Part shown: positions 46,672 through 56,613 of the stretch, one piece after another | Numbering within the stretch: the stretch's first letter is position 1 | Layout of the letters: every line of letters starts with the position of its first letter | Origin: Acidobacteriota bacterium | GTDB lineage: Bacteria > Acidobacteriota > Terriglobia > Acidiferrales > UBA7541 | DNA: 64,000 nucleotides | Assembly: GCA_003167215.1 (NCBI GenBank) | Contig: PMTV01000029.1 | Span: 151,598 to 215,597 of the forward strand | Reading direction: 5' to 3' | The notes under the pieces: generated by a model | Seen by the model: only the letters and a program-made list of their open reading frames with translations | What the model was told of the DNA's origin: nothing | Databases searched by the model: none | Position numbers and translations under genes: made by a program

Positions 46672-46698
46672 GGTGTGCGGCCCATATCCCGAAAGCGT

Positions 46699-47022
46699 TC
46701 AGCGCAATAACGCCAGCGCGGCTTGCATTTCATCTCTGGCATGCATATCGCCGGCGTTCTGGGCGACGACGACTCCATCTGAAAGCAGCTTGCGCGCTTC
46801 GTCGAGCCGCCCGATTCGCGCCAAAAACTGGGCAAACTGATAATATCCCGCCACATAATTCGGATTCGTTTCGAGAAGCTTCTTGAAGTTCTCGTTGGCG
46901 GCTTCGTCCTCGCCGGTCTTGGCGCATTCAAGCGCCAAGCCGTAACGCGCGAACGCATCCGTCGGTTTGGCAGCTACAAATTGCTCCAGAATTTCCCGCC
47001 GCGACTTCTGTGTTTGGGTCAT
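46699..47022 (-). CDS. Small TPR-repeat protein
   Basis: 107 residues with two to three tetratricopeptide-like helical hairpins (TDAFARYGLALECAKTGEDE, PNYVAGYYQFAQFLARIGR and DEARKLLSDGVVVA). Probably a cytoplasmic scaffold. The stop lies 27 bp before the Lon-domain gene start, so they are likely co-transcribed. Confidence 0.75.
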   Translation of the reverse strand: MTQTQKSRREILEQFVAAKPTDAFARYGLALECAKTGEDEAANENFKKLLETNPNYVAGYYQFAQFLARIGRLDEARKLLSDGVVVAQNAGDMHARDEMQAALALLR

Positions 47023-47104
47023 AGGTTGGAAGCGAGTATTATAGCGGGGTTAAAGACGCTCGCCAAGCGCTGAGCGCGTGCAAAATCCCGGGAGCATTTA
47101 GCGG

Positions 47105-47650
47105 ATGCCCAAGCTGACAAAACCAAATGGGGCCAAAGAAGAAAGGCCGGCATCGCATTCGCAGCTTCCCGGCAAGCCGGTGAGCGCTTCGATGTCCGAA
47201 ATGGTCGAAGCAGTGCTTCCGAACGACGCGAACGCCTTAGGCAACATGCTGGGCGGACGAGTGATGCATTTCATCGACATTGCCGGTGCACTGGCGGCCC
47301 ATCGCCACTCGAATAGCCACGTTGTAACCGCTTCGGTGGACTACCTCGATTTCCGGTTCCCAATCAGCGTCGGCGAGATCATCGTGCTGAAATCCAGCGT
47401 GAACAGAGTATTTCGAACCTCGATGGAAGTCGGCGTGAAAGTGTTTTCGGAAAATATTCTGACCGGTGAGCGCAAACACACCAGCAGCGCGTACGTCACG
47501 TTTGTGGCCATCGATTTGAACCGGCAGCCGCACGAGGTTCCTCCGCTGATCCTGGAAACGGAAGACGATCGGCGGCGATTTCGCGAGGCCGGCGAGCGGC
47601 GCCGTGTGCGCTTGAACATGCGCCACAAACGGCCGCTCTCGGATGCTTAA
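47105..47650 (+). CDS. Acyl-CoA thioesterase (YciA/BFIT-type hotdog)
   Basis: 181 residues. Hotdog fold with the diagnostic LPNDANALGNMLGGRVMHFID, helix IAGALAAHRHS, then VTASVDYLDFRFPISVGEI and KHTSSAYVTFVAID. Hydrolyses acyl-CoA esters; chain preference unknown. A 30-residue polar N-terminal extension precedes the domain; ATG at 47195 (MSEMVEAVLPND) is a possible shorter start. Divergent from the TPR gene. Confidence 0.9.
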   Translation: MPKLTKPNGAKEERPASHSQLPGKPVSASMSEMVEAVLPNDANALGNMLGGRVMHFIDIAGALAAHRHSNSHVVTASVDYLDFRFPISVGEIIVLKSSVNRVFRTSMEVGVKVFSENILTGERKHTSSAYVTFVAIDLNRQPHEVPPLILETEDDRRRFREAGERRRVRLNMRHKRPLSDA

Positions 47651-47686
47651 TCGGTCCGCTGTTGTTGTCATCCGGACCGTTACGAT

Positions 47687-49066
47687 TTACGCTTTGGCCT
47701 GCAGATAATTTTGAACTGCTTCCGCGGTTTGAAATCCGTTTTCCACACACTTGCCGACGGCCGGCCCCTCCAGATAATTTCCGGCGAAGAATATTCCAGG
47801 CAGTAGGCGCTCCGCATCACGGATCGCTTCCACCACGTGCCCATGTCCCAGGTTGTATTGGGGCAACGCTCGCGGGTATTTCCACACGGCGGATGTTACG
47901 GGCGAGCCGATAATTTTCAATATGTGTTCGTTCTCACTTTGAATGATTTTCGCGATTTCTTCTTCAGGCTCAGCGGCAATGTCCGGATTCGTAGCGCCGC
48001 CGGTAAAGCTCGTCAGAGTCACAGCCCCTCGGGGAGCTCGGCCGGGAAAGAGTGATGAGTTCCAAACTGTGCCGAGGGTGTGCAGTTTTTCGCTTCTCGG
48101 AACAAGAAAGCCGAACCCGTTTATTGGTTCGCCGACCTGCTGCTGATAATAGCCTGCCGCAACGACGGCCACGGGAGCATAGGCGATCCCGGAGAGCGTA
48201 TGGCCGAGGTGCTCCGAGATCGGTTTGATTAGGTGCGCTGACACGTATGCTGGCGTGGAGAATACAATCGCTGCAGCTTGAATTGTGTCCGAGCTGTCGT
48301 GGCGCTCGAATCGAACTTCGTGCGATTCGTTTCCCGTGGGACCGGTACGGTTTACGGAGACTGCATTCGCTTGTGTCTGCAAAACGGTACCAAGTTTTGC
48401 GGCCATTGCGCGCGGCAACGTTGCCACACCCTGGCGAAACGAGCAGAGCGACTCAGGCGCGCTCGGTCCTTTGCGCATGCGGGCTTTTTTTGCTCCGCGC
48501 AGAACGCTGCCGTATTCGCGTTCCCACTCGTCGAGGGAAGGAAATGCCGCCTTCAAGCTAAGCTTTTCCGGATCTCCCGCGTAGACACCGGAAACAAACG
48601 GTCCCACGAGACACTCCAGAATTTCGTTCCCAAATTTTCTACGCGCAAATTTCGCCACGGATTCCTCGCCGGCTGGCGGGATGGTCCTGCGAAACGGCTC
48701 GGATAGTATTCTCCAGCGCGATCGCGCGCCGAGCAAAGAACTGGTAAGCATCGCTTGGGGCGAAGTGGGAATCTTCTGCAGCCGGCCGTGGAGCAGAATG
48801 TAGCGTGCCGCGCTCGGGTCTGCTTTCTGGAGGTCACTCTCGATTCCCAATTCCCGAATCAGACCGACCAGGATTTCCGTGGCTTGAAAACTCTGAGGCC
48901 CGGACTCGAAAAGAAAGCCGTCCTTGAGAATCGTGCCTAATAGCCCCCCCGCGCGGTCAGAGGCTTCCAGAACGGTTACCTCGGCGCCAAGCTGGTTTAG
49001 CCGATGCGCGCACGCCAAGCCCGAAAGCCCTGCGCCGATGACGATGACGTGTTTGGGACCGGGCAT
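47687..49066 (-). CDS. hemY: Protoporphyrinogen oxidase (oxygen-dependent, HemY type)
   Basis: FAD enzyme oxidising protoporphyrinogen IX. 459 residues: the dinucleotide motif HVIVIGAGLSGLACAHRL, the second motif VTVLEASDRAGG, the middle substrate domain with LECLVGPFVSGVYAGDPEKLS, and the C-terminal FAD segment PGIFFAGNYLEGPAVGKCVENG. Third gene of a leftward hemE-hemN-hemY operon, 12 bp after hemN. Confidence 0.95.
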   Translation of the reverse strand: MPGPKHVIVIGAGLSGLACAHRLNQLGAEVTVLEASDRAGGLLGTILKDGFLFESGPQSFQATEILVGLIRELGIESDLQKADPSAARYILLHGRLQKIPTSPQAMLTSSLLGARSRWRILSEPFRRTIPPAGEESVAKFARRKFGNEILECLVGPFVSGVYAGDPEKLSLKAAFPSLDEWEREYGSVLRGAKKARMRKGPSAPESLCSFRQGVATLPRAMAAKLGTVLQTQANAVSVNRTGPTGNESHEVRFERHDSSDTIQAAAIVFSTPAYVSAHLIKPISEHLGHTLSGIAYAPVAVVAAGYYQQQVGEPINGFGFLVPRSEKLHTLGTVWNSSLFPGRAPRGAVTLTSFTGGATNPDIAAEPEEEIAKIIQSENEHILKIIGSPVTSAVWKYPRALPQYNLGHGHVVEAIRDAERLLPGIFFAGNYLEGPAVGKCVENGFQTAEAVQNYLQAKA

Positions 49067-49078
49067 GATTCCTGTGCG

Positions 49079-50491
49079 CTAAAGTGTCTTGGAAAAGAGC
49101 GGCCGCTGGTCCATTTGTTGCTCGTGCAGGTAACGATCGAACGTCATGGCAATATTGCGGATGAAAATTCGTCCAAGCGGAGTAACGCGGATGTCCTCGG
49201 AGGACAAAACGACGAGTCCTTCTTCGCGCGCGCTTTCCAGCCGAAGCAACTCAGCGGCGAAATACTGGTCGAACGCAATGCCGAACTCCGCTTCCACTTC
49301 GTGCTTGGGAATCACCGTGTGGCAGAGCAGCCGTCCAATCACCGCGCGGCGCAATACGTCATCGGCGGAAAGCCGGTAGCCCCGCATGGTGGCAATTCCC
49401 CGCGTTGCGACAGTCGACTCGTAAGCGGGGACCTCACGCCGATTCTGCGCATACGCTTCGCCAATCGAGCTAATCGCGCTCACGCCCATGCCGTACAAAT
49501 CGGCGCCGGCTTTCGTCGTGTAGCCTTGGAAATTTCTGTGCAGAGTGCGGTTTTGCTGGGCGATAGCCAGTTCGTCCCCGGGACGCGCGAAATGGTCCAT
49601 ACCGATGTATAGATATCCCGCGCTCAGGAATTTCTCGAGGCCGGCGCGAAAAATTCGGAATTTCTCCATTCCTTCGGGAAGATGAGCCTCGAACGAGCCT
49701 TGCTGTTTTTTAAGCCACGGCACGTGCGCATAGCTGAACATGGCCACGCGGTCGGGCAGAAGCGTCAACGCCTGGTCGATGGTGGCCCGAAAACTATCGG
49801 CGGTTTGATACGGAAGGCCATAAATTAAGTCGATGTTGATGCTCTGAAATCCAATCTCCCGCGAGGCCACGATCAAGTCGCGGGTCATCTCGTAGGGCTG
49901 GACGCGATGAATCGTTTCCTGAACTTTCGGCTGGAAATCTTGAATGCCCATGCTCAGTCGGTTGAAGCCGAGCCGCCACAAAGATTCCAGCTGTGCACGG
50001 CTGGTGACGCGCGGATCAACTTCGATTCCAATCTCAGCGTCCGGCGCGAAGGAAAACCGGTCGTGTGTGTACTGAAAAAGATCTCCCATTTGCGCCACGG
50101 ACAAATAGGTTGGTGTGCCGCCGCCCCAATGAAATTGAATCACCGGACGTTTCCGCGAAACGCGTTGTGCCACGTGATCGATCTCGCGTTTCAATGCATC
50201 GAGGTAGGGAACGGCAACTTTCTTGTCTTTTTGTATGGACACCGTGCAGGCGCAGAACAAGCAGAGGTTTTCGCAAAAGGGAATGTGCATGTACAGCGAA
50301 AGCGGAGTCCCCAAGTGTTCCGCGCGCGCATAATATTTCTCGAGATCGTCCGGTCCGAAATCATCCTTCCACACAGGCGCGGTGGGATAACTCGTATAGC
50401 GTGGGCCTGGCCGGTTATATTTTTCGAGAATCGTATCTGAAATCTGTGCGATTTCGAATTTCTCGCCGAGTTTTGTTGCGTCGTAGGCCAT
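49079..50491 (-). CDS. hemN: Oxygen-independent coproporphyrinogen III oxidase
   Basis: Radical-SAM enzyme that decarboxylates coproporphyrinogen III to protoporphyrinogen IX without oxygen. 470 residues. It has the extended cluster motif CENLCLFCAC (CxxxCxxCxC), which marks true HemN rather than HemW, plus IQFHWGGGTPTYL and NIDLIYGLPYQT. The C-terminal HemN domain includes GAGADLYGMG-like text (KAGADLYGMGVSAISSIG). Starts 3 bp after hemE. Confidence 0.96.
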   Translation of the reverse strand: MAYDATKLGEKFEIAQISDTILEKYNRPGPRYTSYPTAPVWKDDFGPDDLEKYYARAEHLGTPLSLYMHIPFCENLCLFCACTVSIQKDKKVAVPYLDALKREIDHVAQRVSRKRPVIQFHWGGGTPTYLSVAQMGDLFQYTHDRFSFAPDAEIGIEVDPRVTSRAQLESLWRLGFNRLSMGIQDFQPKVQETIHRVQPYEMTRDLIVASREIGFQSINIDLIYGLPYQTADSFRATIDQALTLLPDRVAMFSYAHVPWLKKQQGSFEAHLPEGMEKFRIFRAGLEKFLSAGYLYIGMDHFARPGDELAIAQQNRTLHRNFQGYTTKAGADLYGMGVSAISSIGEAYAQNRREVPAYESTVATRGIATMRGYRLSADDVLRRAVIGRLLCHTVIPKHEVEAEFGIAFDQYFAAELLRLESAREEGLVVLSSEDIRVTPLGRIFIRNIAMTFDRYLHEQQMDQRPLFSKTL

Positions 50492-50493
50492 CT

Positions 50494-51585
50494 TTAGTCC
50501 GCGCTGCTGGTCTGGGCCGGTGTGGGTATCGGCGCTGTCTGCCCTGCTTCCACAAATGCTTTGGCATTGGCCACGGGCGTTGTGGGCAAAATTCCGTGGC
50601 CCAGATTCAGAATGTGCCCCAGGCCGCCCGTTTTCTGGACGGCGGCTCGCGCAGCCTCTCGAATATCCGTTTCGGCGCCGAGCAAAATTGTAGGGTCAAC
50701 ATTCCCTTGCAATGCCACCCGACGGCCAAACTTGCGTCGGGCGTCCGCGAGGTCGGTTCGCCAATCGACGCTAATCACGTCTGCTCCGGATTTCCCCAAG
50801 CTTTCGAGCAAGTGTGCCGAGCCTTTTGCGAATAGGATCCTCGGTACACCTTGGCTGCCGCTGATCCTAGCGAGAGAGTCCAGAACGCTCTGCGTGGCCG
50901 GCAGCTCAAACTCTTTGTATTCGCGCTCCGTAAGTTCACCTGCCCAAGTATCGAAAAGTTGAACTACCGCAGCCCCGGCCGCAATCTGCATTTGCAAATA
51001 GGTTGCTGTCGCGCGCGCAATCCGTTCGAGCAGCTCGCGCACCAAGGCAGGCTGGGTACGCAGCATTTCTTTCGCATGCGAAATGTCACCGCGCGTCCGG
51101 CCTTCGATCATATAGCACGCAAGCGTCCAGGGGGCGGCAGCAAATCCGATTACGGGCACCTCCGGCCCGGCCTCGTAACAAATGGCGCGAATCGCGTCGC
51201 CAACGAACTTTGTTTCAGTTTCAGGATCGAAATTGCGTAGACGGCGCACCGCCTCCAAATCCCGCACGGGACTTGAGAGTACTGGTCCGGAGTCCGGGAC
51301 ATCCAACGGCATGCCCATCGCTTCTGCCACAATTAGAATGTCCGAGAAAACAATGATCGCATCCACGCCCAGCACGCGGAACGGCTGCAATGACACTTCG
51401 GCGGCCAACTCGGGCGTCTTGCAGATCTCCAGAAACGAGTGCCGCGCTCTCACGGCTTGATATTCTGGGAGATAGCGTCCAGCCTGTCGCATGATCCATA
51501 CCGGAACGCGCTCGACCGGTTCGAATCGGCAAGCTCGCAGAAAAAGTTCTTTTCGCGTTACGCCAGCGCGTGTCGTCTGGAACAT
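50494..51585 (-). CDS. hemE: Uroporphyrinogen decarboxylase
   Basis: Converts uroporphyrinogen III to coproporphyrinogen III. 363 residues: N-terminal VPVWIMRQAGRYLPEYQ, VIVFSDILIVAEAMGM (substrate Asp), GFAAAPWTLACYMIEG, LFDTWAGEL and LGHGILPTTPVAN near the end. First gene of the leftward hem operon; divergent from ccsA-hemA across 134 bp that should hold both promoters. Confidence 0.97.
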   Translation of the reverse strand: MFQTTRAGVTRKELFLRACRFEPVERVPVWIMRQAGRYLPEYQAVRARHSFLEICKTPELAAEVSLQPFRVLGVDAIIVFSDILIVAEAMGMPLDVPDSGPVLSSPVRDLEAVRRLRNFDPETETKFVGDAIRAICYEAGPEVPVIGFAAAPWTLACYMIEGRTRGDISHAKEMLRTQPALVRELLERIARATATYLQMQIAAGAAVVQLFDTWAGELTEREYKEFELPATQSVLDSLARISGSQGVPRILFAKGSAHLLESLGKSGADVISVDWRTDLADARRKFGRRVALQGNVDPTILLGAETDIREAARAAVQKTGGLGHILNLGHGILPTTPVANAKAFVEAGQTAPIPTPAQTSSAD

Positions 51586-51683
51586 AAGTCCTGTGCCATG
51601 ATAACAGATGGCTTACGGGGCCGCACGCGCACCGACTGCTAATCTTATCGTGGCCGGCAAGCCGCGTCGGGCCTGTTTGGCGG

Positions 51684-51689
51684 TATAAT
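51684..51689 (+). promoter_or_regulatory. Candidate -10 element for the ccsA-hem operon
   Basis: TATAAT, 31 nt before the ccsA start. The -35 region at 17 bp spacing (GCCGCG) does not match consensus, suggesting a weak or activated promoter. Confidence 0.4.
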
Positions 51690-51719
51690 GCATGGGCAAA
51701 CGGGGAGCCTCCACCCTAA

Positions 51720-52535
51720 ATGGCACAACAACTGGGCTATCTGAGCCTGGCACTTTACCTGGCGAGCTTTCTTTGCTACGCCCGAATTTTGTATGCGCCC
51801 AATATTTGGATTGGGCGGCTGGCCACTCTGCTTCTCGCCTCTGGAATCGTGGCGCAATACTTTTCTCTTTACCAGCGTTCGCGCGTGATTCAGTCCGTTC
51901 CGTATGATGACTTGTACGGATCCATGTCCCTCTTCGCCTGGCTTCTAGGTATCACCTATATCGGCCTCGAAATATTCCATCGCCAGCGATCTGTTGGCGC
52001 GTTTGTGACTCTGCTGCTTGTTGCATGGGTCGCCGGTCTCGGCTTCATCACCGCAGCCGCACCGCCAGCTCGCGTGCCGGCGCGAGGGCCGTTATTTGCA
52101 TTTCACGTGACACTGAACACCTGGGCCTATGCGGCCTTCGCGCTGTCCTTCGTGCTGAGCTTGATCTATTTGGTGCAGGACCGGGTATTGCGCTCGCGGC
52201 GTCTGGGCGCTGCGTTTTGGCGTTTTCCAGCGCTCGACGTGCTCGACCGCATGGCCCGCAGCAGCGTGTATGTCGGCCTGGTGGCGCTCGCGTTCGGCGC
52301 GAGTATGGGATTCGTTTGGGAACACCGGCTCAGAGGCACTTATTCGTTCGGCGATCCAAAGGTAATCGTCACGTTCGCGATCGTCGTAGTCTATGCCGCG
52401 TATCTGCTGCTCTCGCGTAACGCCAGTTGGCGCGGCTCGCGCGCGGCTTTGTTATGTGCCGTGAATTTTGTGATCGTGATGTTCAGCTATACGTTCGTCA
52501 ATTTGTATCTCACAAAGTTTCACCGGTTCTTTTGA
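51720..52535 (+). CDS. Cytochrome c assembly protein (CcsA/HemX family)
   Basis: 271 residues with eight hydrophobic helices. The WW-like heme-handling region is reduced; FHVTLNTWAYAAFALSFVLSLIYLVQDR fits the CcsA/HemX core His, and SMGFVWEHRLRGTYSFGDPK the later part. Members either present heme for cytochrome c assembly or, as HemX, control HemA levels. Its position directly before and overlapping hemA favours a HemX-like role. Confidence 0.85.
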   Translation: MAQQLGYLSLALYLASFLCYARILYAPNIWIGRLATLLLASGIVAQYFSLYQRSRVIQSVPYDDLYGSMSLFAWLLGITYIGLEIFHRQRSVGAFVTLLLVAWVAGLGFITAAAPPARVPARGPLFAFHVTLNTWAYAAFALSFVLSLIYLVQDRVLRSRRLGAAFWRFPALDVLDRMARSSVYVGLVALAFGASMGFVWEHRLRGTYSFGDPKVIVTFAIVVVYAAYLLLSRNASWRGSRAALLCAVNFVIVMFSYTFVNLYLTKFHRFF

Positions 52536-53860
52536 TGCCTTCGCTATCGAAAGCAAATTCGGGGCAGTCGGGCGCGATTCGCATTCAAGTCGCGCTGATC
52601 GGGTGCAACCATCGCACGGCACCCGTCGAATTGCGCGAACGCATCTCGTTTACTCCGCAACAGGCGCTGCAGGCTGCGGACGAACTCCGCGAACTCGGAA
52701 TTCTCGAAGAAGCCGTGGTGCTCTCCACCTGCAATCGTAGCGAACTCTACGGTGTTCCGGGCGACGCGCATCCGACACCGGCGGAAGCAATGGAAGATTA
52801 TTTCAGGTCCTTTCATCGCATCCCCAGCGCGGACCTCGCAGGGCGTATCTACCGCTGGGCTGGACCCGACGCGGTTCGCCACCTTTTTCGCGTAGCTGCT
52901 GGAATTGACTCGATGATGCTGGGCGAAGCCGAAATTTTGGGCCAGCTTCGCACGGCTTATAGCCAGGCGCTCGATCATGGCGCTACCGGCCCGGTATTGA
53001 ATCGCGTTTTTCAAGGCGCTTTGGAAGTAGGCAAGCGCGTGCGCAGCGAGACCGAAGTGGGCGCGCGGCCCATGTCCGTTGCGCTTGCGGGAGTGAAGCT
53101 TGCCGAGCGAGTTTTCGGAAACCTCAAAGGCCACTCTGCATTGATCTTGGGAGCCGGGAACGTAGCCGACCAAGTGATTGAGTGCCTGCGCAATCGCGGC
53201 ATCGGCAGCTTGCGCGTCGTTAACCGGTCGTTCGACCGCGCGGCGGAGCTTGCAAAGAAAGTGGGCGGAGAGGCTGTGGCGTGGGAGTCGCTCGAGTCTG
53301 TACTAGGGCTTCCAGACATTCTCGTCACGTCCGTCAGTTCCGCTAGTCCGGTCCTCTCTCGTGAACTTTTGGAGCGCGCCATCGCCGCTCGCTCCGGGCG
53401 TCCGGTGTTCGTAGTGGATCTCGCAGTTCCGCGAAATGTCGCTCCTGAGGCAGCTGGGCTTTACAATCTTTATCTTTACAATATCGACGACCTTGGTGAA
53501 ATCGTCGAGCAGAACAAGAAAGCCCGCGAAGCCGAAATTCCTCGCGCCGAGGCCATTATTTCCGAGCACATCGCAAAATTCGAAGCCTGGCGCGCCGCGC
53601 TCGAAGCAGGCTCCATTGTTGACGATCTTCGCGGCCAATTTCATAAGCAGCGCGAATTGCTGATTCGCGAAAAACTAGCGGAGATGGAAGACGTTTCGCC
53701 GGACGAACGCGCGCGCATCGCGCATATTACCGAGGAATTGATCGAGCGCGTGCTCGAGCAGCCGTCCCAGAAGGTTCGCCATGGCCGCGGCATGCGGGGA
53801 CGCCTGGCAGGCCTGGAAGCTCTGCGCCATCTTTTCGGGCTGGATGAGGACAAGGAGTGA
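52535..53860 (+). CDS. hemA: Glutamyl-tRNA reductase
   Basis: First committed step of C5-type tetrapyrrole synthesis. 441 residues: GCNHRTAPVELRERI at the N-terminus, the catalytic Cys in VVLSTCNRSELYG (about residue 66), and AAGIDSMMLGEAEILGQ. The NADPH domain has LILGAGNVADQ and the C-terminal helical dimer domain ends EALRHLFGL. The start overlaps the upstream stop (TGATG), so translation is coupled; the frame is open 36 codons further upstream inside ccsA. Confidence 0.97.
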   Translation: MPSLSKANSGQSGAIRIQVALIGCNHRTAPVELRERISFTPQQALQAADELRELGILEEAVVLSTCNRSELYGVPGDAHPTPAEAMEDYFRSFHRIPSADLAGRIYRWAGPDAVRHLFRVAAGIDSMMLGEAEILGQLRTAYSQALDHGATGPVLNRVFQGALEVGKRVRSETEVGARPMSVALAGVKLAERVFGNLKGHSALILGAGNVADQVIECLRNRGIGSLRVVNRSFDRAAELAKKVGGEAVAWESLESVLGLPDILVTSVSSASPVLSRELLERAIAARSGRPVFVVDLAVPRNVAPEAAGLYNLYLYNIDDLGEIVEQNKKAREAEIPRAEAIISEHIAKFEAWRAALEAGSIVDDLRGQFHKQRELLIREKLAEMEDVSPDERARIAHITEELIERVLEQPSQKVRHGRGMRGRLAGLEALRHLFGLDEDKE

Positions 53861-54801
53861 AGCTGTTGCGTATCGCGACGCGCGGTAGCGCACTCGCGCT
53901 CTGGCAGGCAAATCACATTCGCGAACGTCTCGCGCAGTTGCACGGCATCGAATCCGAGCTGATCCGCATTCGCACTTCGGGTGACAAATTTCAGGGTGCT
54001 TCGGTGGCGCAGGTGAGCGAGCAGGCTGGGACGAAAGGCATTTTCATCAAGGAACTGGAAGAAGCGCTGCTTGCTGGAACTGCGGACCTGGCGGTTCATA
54101 GCATGAAAGATGTCCCCACGGAGAATCCTGCGGGACTTGTATTCCCCGCGATAACAAAACGAGAGGACGTGCGCGACTGCCTGATTTCTCGCGACGGCGC
54201 GAAGTTGAAAGATCTCGCCCCTGGCGCGCGCGTGGGCACCAGCAGCCTTCGCCGGCAAGCTCAGCTTCGGCATCATAGGCCCGATCTCGAATTGCTCGAT
54301 TTGCGCGGCAATGTGGACACTCGGCTTAAGAAAGTTGCAGCGGGCGAATTTGACGCAATCGTTCTCGCGACTGCTGGTTTGAACCGCCTGGGCGTGAGCG
54401 ACAAGATTACGCAGATTCTTCCGCCGGAAATCATGCTGCCCGCCGTAGGGCAAGGTGCCCTCGGAATTGAAACGCGCGCCGACGATCGTGAAACATTGCG
54501 GTTCATGGCTGCACTTGACGATCCCGAAAGCCACGAGGCCGTGACAGCGGAACGGTCATTGCTGCGCGAGCTGGAAGGAGGGTGCCAGGTTCCGCTTGGT
54601 GCCTGGGCGCGGCGGGCGAAGGGCGAACTGCTATTGGAAGCGTGCGTTTTCTCCGCCGACGGAAAAGAATTTGTGCGCAAGGACTTGCGCGGACGCCCGG
54701 AAGAAGCCGATAAGCTCGGCGTTAGGCTCGGCCAAATCCTGATTGAGGCGGGCGCGGACAGGATTCTACGGCTGGCGGGGCGTTCAATTGGACGCAGTTA
54801 A
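53857..54801 (+). CDS. hemC: Hydroxymethylbilane synthase (porphobilinogen deaminase)
   Basis: Polymerises four porphobilinogens. 314 residues: N-terminal RIATRGSALALWQA, FIKELEEALLAGTADLAVHSMKD, VGTSSLRRQAQL, and the dipyrromethane cofactor Cys in ELEGGCQVPLGA. GTG start overlaps the hemA stop (GTGA); hemD overlaps its end. Confidence 0.97.
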   Translation: MKLLRIATRGSALALWQANHIRERLAQLHGIESELIRIRTSGDKFQGASVAQVSEQAGTKGIFIKELEEALLAGTADLAVHSMKDVPTENPAGLVFPAITKREDVRDCLISRDGAKLKDLAPGARVGTSSLRRQAQLRHHRPDLELLDLRGNVDTRLKKVAAGEFDAIVLATAGLNRLGVSDKITQILPPEIMLPAVGQGALGIETRADDRETLRFMAALDDPESHEAVTAERSLLRELEGGCQVPLGAWARRAKGELLLEACVFSADGKEFVRKDLRGRPEEADKLGVRLGQILIEAGADRILRLAGRSIGRS

Positions 54802-55603
54802 GAAACCGCTGGCAGGGAAGCGCGTGGTAGTCACCCGCGCGACCGACCAGGCACACGAGCTGGCGCATTCACTTGAAGCGCTGGGCGCCGAGGTTCTCCT
54901 GTTGCCAACGGTGAGTTTTGCCGCAGTAGAAGATTCGCAAGCGCTCGACGCGGCGCTGCGGCGTCTCGCCGAATTCGACTGGATTCTTTTTACCAGCCGC
55001 AATGCGGTACGATTCTTCTGCCGGCGGATTGCTGAATTAGGTTTGGAGGTGGCTGCGCTGCAAGCGCCGCGGCCTCTGGTAGCAGCGGTGGGCCCGGCGA
55101 CTGCGACGGCAGCAGCCGAAGAAGGATTTCGAGTGGATACGATTCCGAAAAATCACAGCGGCGACGCGCTGGCTAAGGAATTATGGGGCGCGATTGGCGA
55201 TCGCAAGATTCTTTTGCCTCGGAGTGACCGCGCCGACGATCGTTTGCCGAATGCTCTGCGAGGAGCTGGGGCCAAAGTGACTGAGATTGTAACGTATCGC
55301 ACCTCCGCGCCTGTGTCGCTTGATCCGGCGATTCTAAACAGTATCCGTGACGCAGACGTTGATGCGATTGTTTTCGCCAGCCCCTCTGCATTCCGCTTTT
55401 TGTCTGAATGCGTCGGCGCGGTGGAACTTGCCGAGCTTTCGAGCCGCGTGCAATTCGCGGCGATCGGTCCGACGACGGCACGCGCTCTGCGCGAGGACGG
55501 TGCGCGGGTGGATATCGAAGCTAACGAATCTTCTGCAGCGGGCCTGGCGGACTCGATTGCAAAGTTTTATCAGCGTCGGAATTCTGCAGCGAGGCGCGCA
55601 TGA
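54788..55603 (+). CDS. hemD: Uroporphyrinogen-III synthase
   Basis: Cyclises and inverts ring D of hydroxymethylbilane. 271 residues, two alternating Rossmann-like domains: [71 protein letters not shown] and [14 protein letters not shown]. The TTG used overlaps the hemC end by 14 bp and gives [17 protein letters not shown]; a start at 54743 is possible but less likely. Its stop overlaps the hemB start. Confidence 0.93.
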   Translation: MDAVKKPLAGKRVVVTRATDQAHELAHSLEALGAEVLLLPTVSFAAVEDSQALDAALRRLAEFDWILFTSRNAVRFFCRRIAELGLEVAALQAPRPLVAAVGPATATAAAEEGFRVDTIPKNHSGDALAKELWGAIGDRKILLPRSDRADDRLPNALRGAGAKVTEIVTYRTSAPVSLDPAILNSIRDADVDAIVFASPSAFRFLSECVGAVELAELSSRVQFAAIGPTTARALREDGARVDIEANESSAAGLADSIAKFYQRRNSAARRA

Positions 55604-56577
55604 CGTTTCCCGTACATCGGCCGCGACGCCTGCGGCGCACCGAAGCCCTTCGTGGACTGGTTCGCGAGACGCGTCTCACCACGAACGGGCTTGTTTATCC
55701 GATGTTCGCTTGCCCGGGCAAGAACATCCGCACCGAAGTCAGCTCCATGCCCGGCATCTATCAGCAATCAGTGGATCAAATCGTCGAAGAATGCCGCGAA
55801 GTCGCGGCCCTGGGAATCCCCGCAGTAATTCTTTTTGGTTTGCCCGAACACAAGGACGAGCTTGCTTCGGAGGCCTACGACGCCAACGGAGCTGTACAGC
55901 GCTCGATTGAAGCGATACGAAAGGCAAAGCTGGACCTGATCGTCCTGACGGATGTGTGCCTGTGCGAATACACGAGCCACGGGCATTGCGGAGTAATCAA
56001 AGGCGAAGAAGTGCTGAACGATCCAAGCCTGGTATTGCTGGCCGATGCGGCGCTTTCGCACGCGCGCGCCGGCGCCGATATCGTCGCGCCCTCGGACATG
56101 ATGGACGGCCGGGTAGCCGCGATCCGCCAAAAGCTCGACGAAAACGGATTCGAGAACGTAGCCATACTCTCTTACGCGGCAAAGTATTCTTCAGGATTTT
56201 ATGGTCCATTTCGAGAGGCAGCGCAGTCCGTTCCACAATTCGGAGACCGGAGAAGTTATCAGATGGATCCTGCAAACGCGCGAGAGGCGCTGCGGGAAGT
56301 CGCGCTGGATTTGGAAGAAGGCGCGGACATGATTATGGTGAAGCCCGCGATGCCGTATCTGGATGTCATCCAGCGTGTGCGGGAGAAATTCGACGTTCCG
56401 GTGGCGGCCTACAACGTGAGCGGGGAATATGCGATGGTGAAAGCGGCGGCGCAACGTGGTTGGCTGGACGAAAAGCGCATCGTGCTCGAGATTCTTACCG
56501 GCATTCAGCGAGCGGGCGCGGAAATAATCCTGACGTATCACGCGAAGGACGTCGCGCGCTGGCTGAAAGCCTGTTAA
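55600..56577 (+). CDS. hemB: Porphobilinogen synthase (delta-aminolevulinate dehydratase)
   Basis: Condenses two ALA molecules. 325 residues. It has the cysteine-type metal site in [15 protein letters not shown], pointing to a zinc enzyme, the first Schiff-base Lys in [17 protein letters not shown], the second in [13 protein letters not shown], and [15 protein letters not shown]. Last gene of the rightward hem operon, convergent with hemL 36 bp away. Confidence 0.97.
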   Translation: MTFPVHRPRRLRRTEALRGLVRETRLTTNGLVYPMFACPGKNIRTEVSSMPGIYQQSVDQIVEECREVAALGIPAVILFGLPEHKDELASEAYDANGAVQRSIEAIRKAKLDLIVLTDVCLCEYTSHGHCGVIKGEEVLNDPSLVLLADAALSHARAGADIVAPSDMMDGRVAAIRQKLDENGFENVAILSYAAKYSSGFYGPFREAAQSVPQFGDRRSYQMDPANAREALREVALDLEEGADMIMVKPAMPYLDVIQRVREKFDVPVAAYNVSGEYAMVKAAAQRGWLDEKRIVLEILTGIQRAGAEIILTYHAKDVARWLKAC

Positions 56578-56613
56578 CGCGCGGCAACATTCAGCTCTGA
56601 AGTTTCCTGCCTT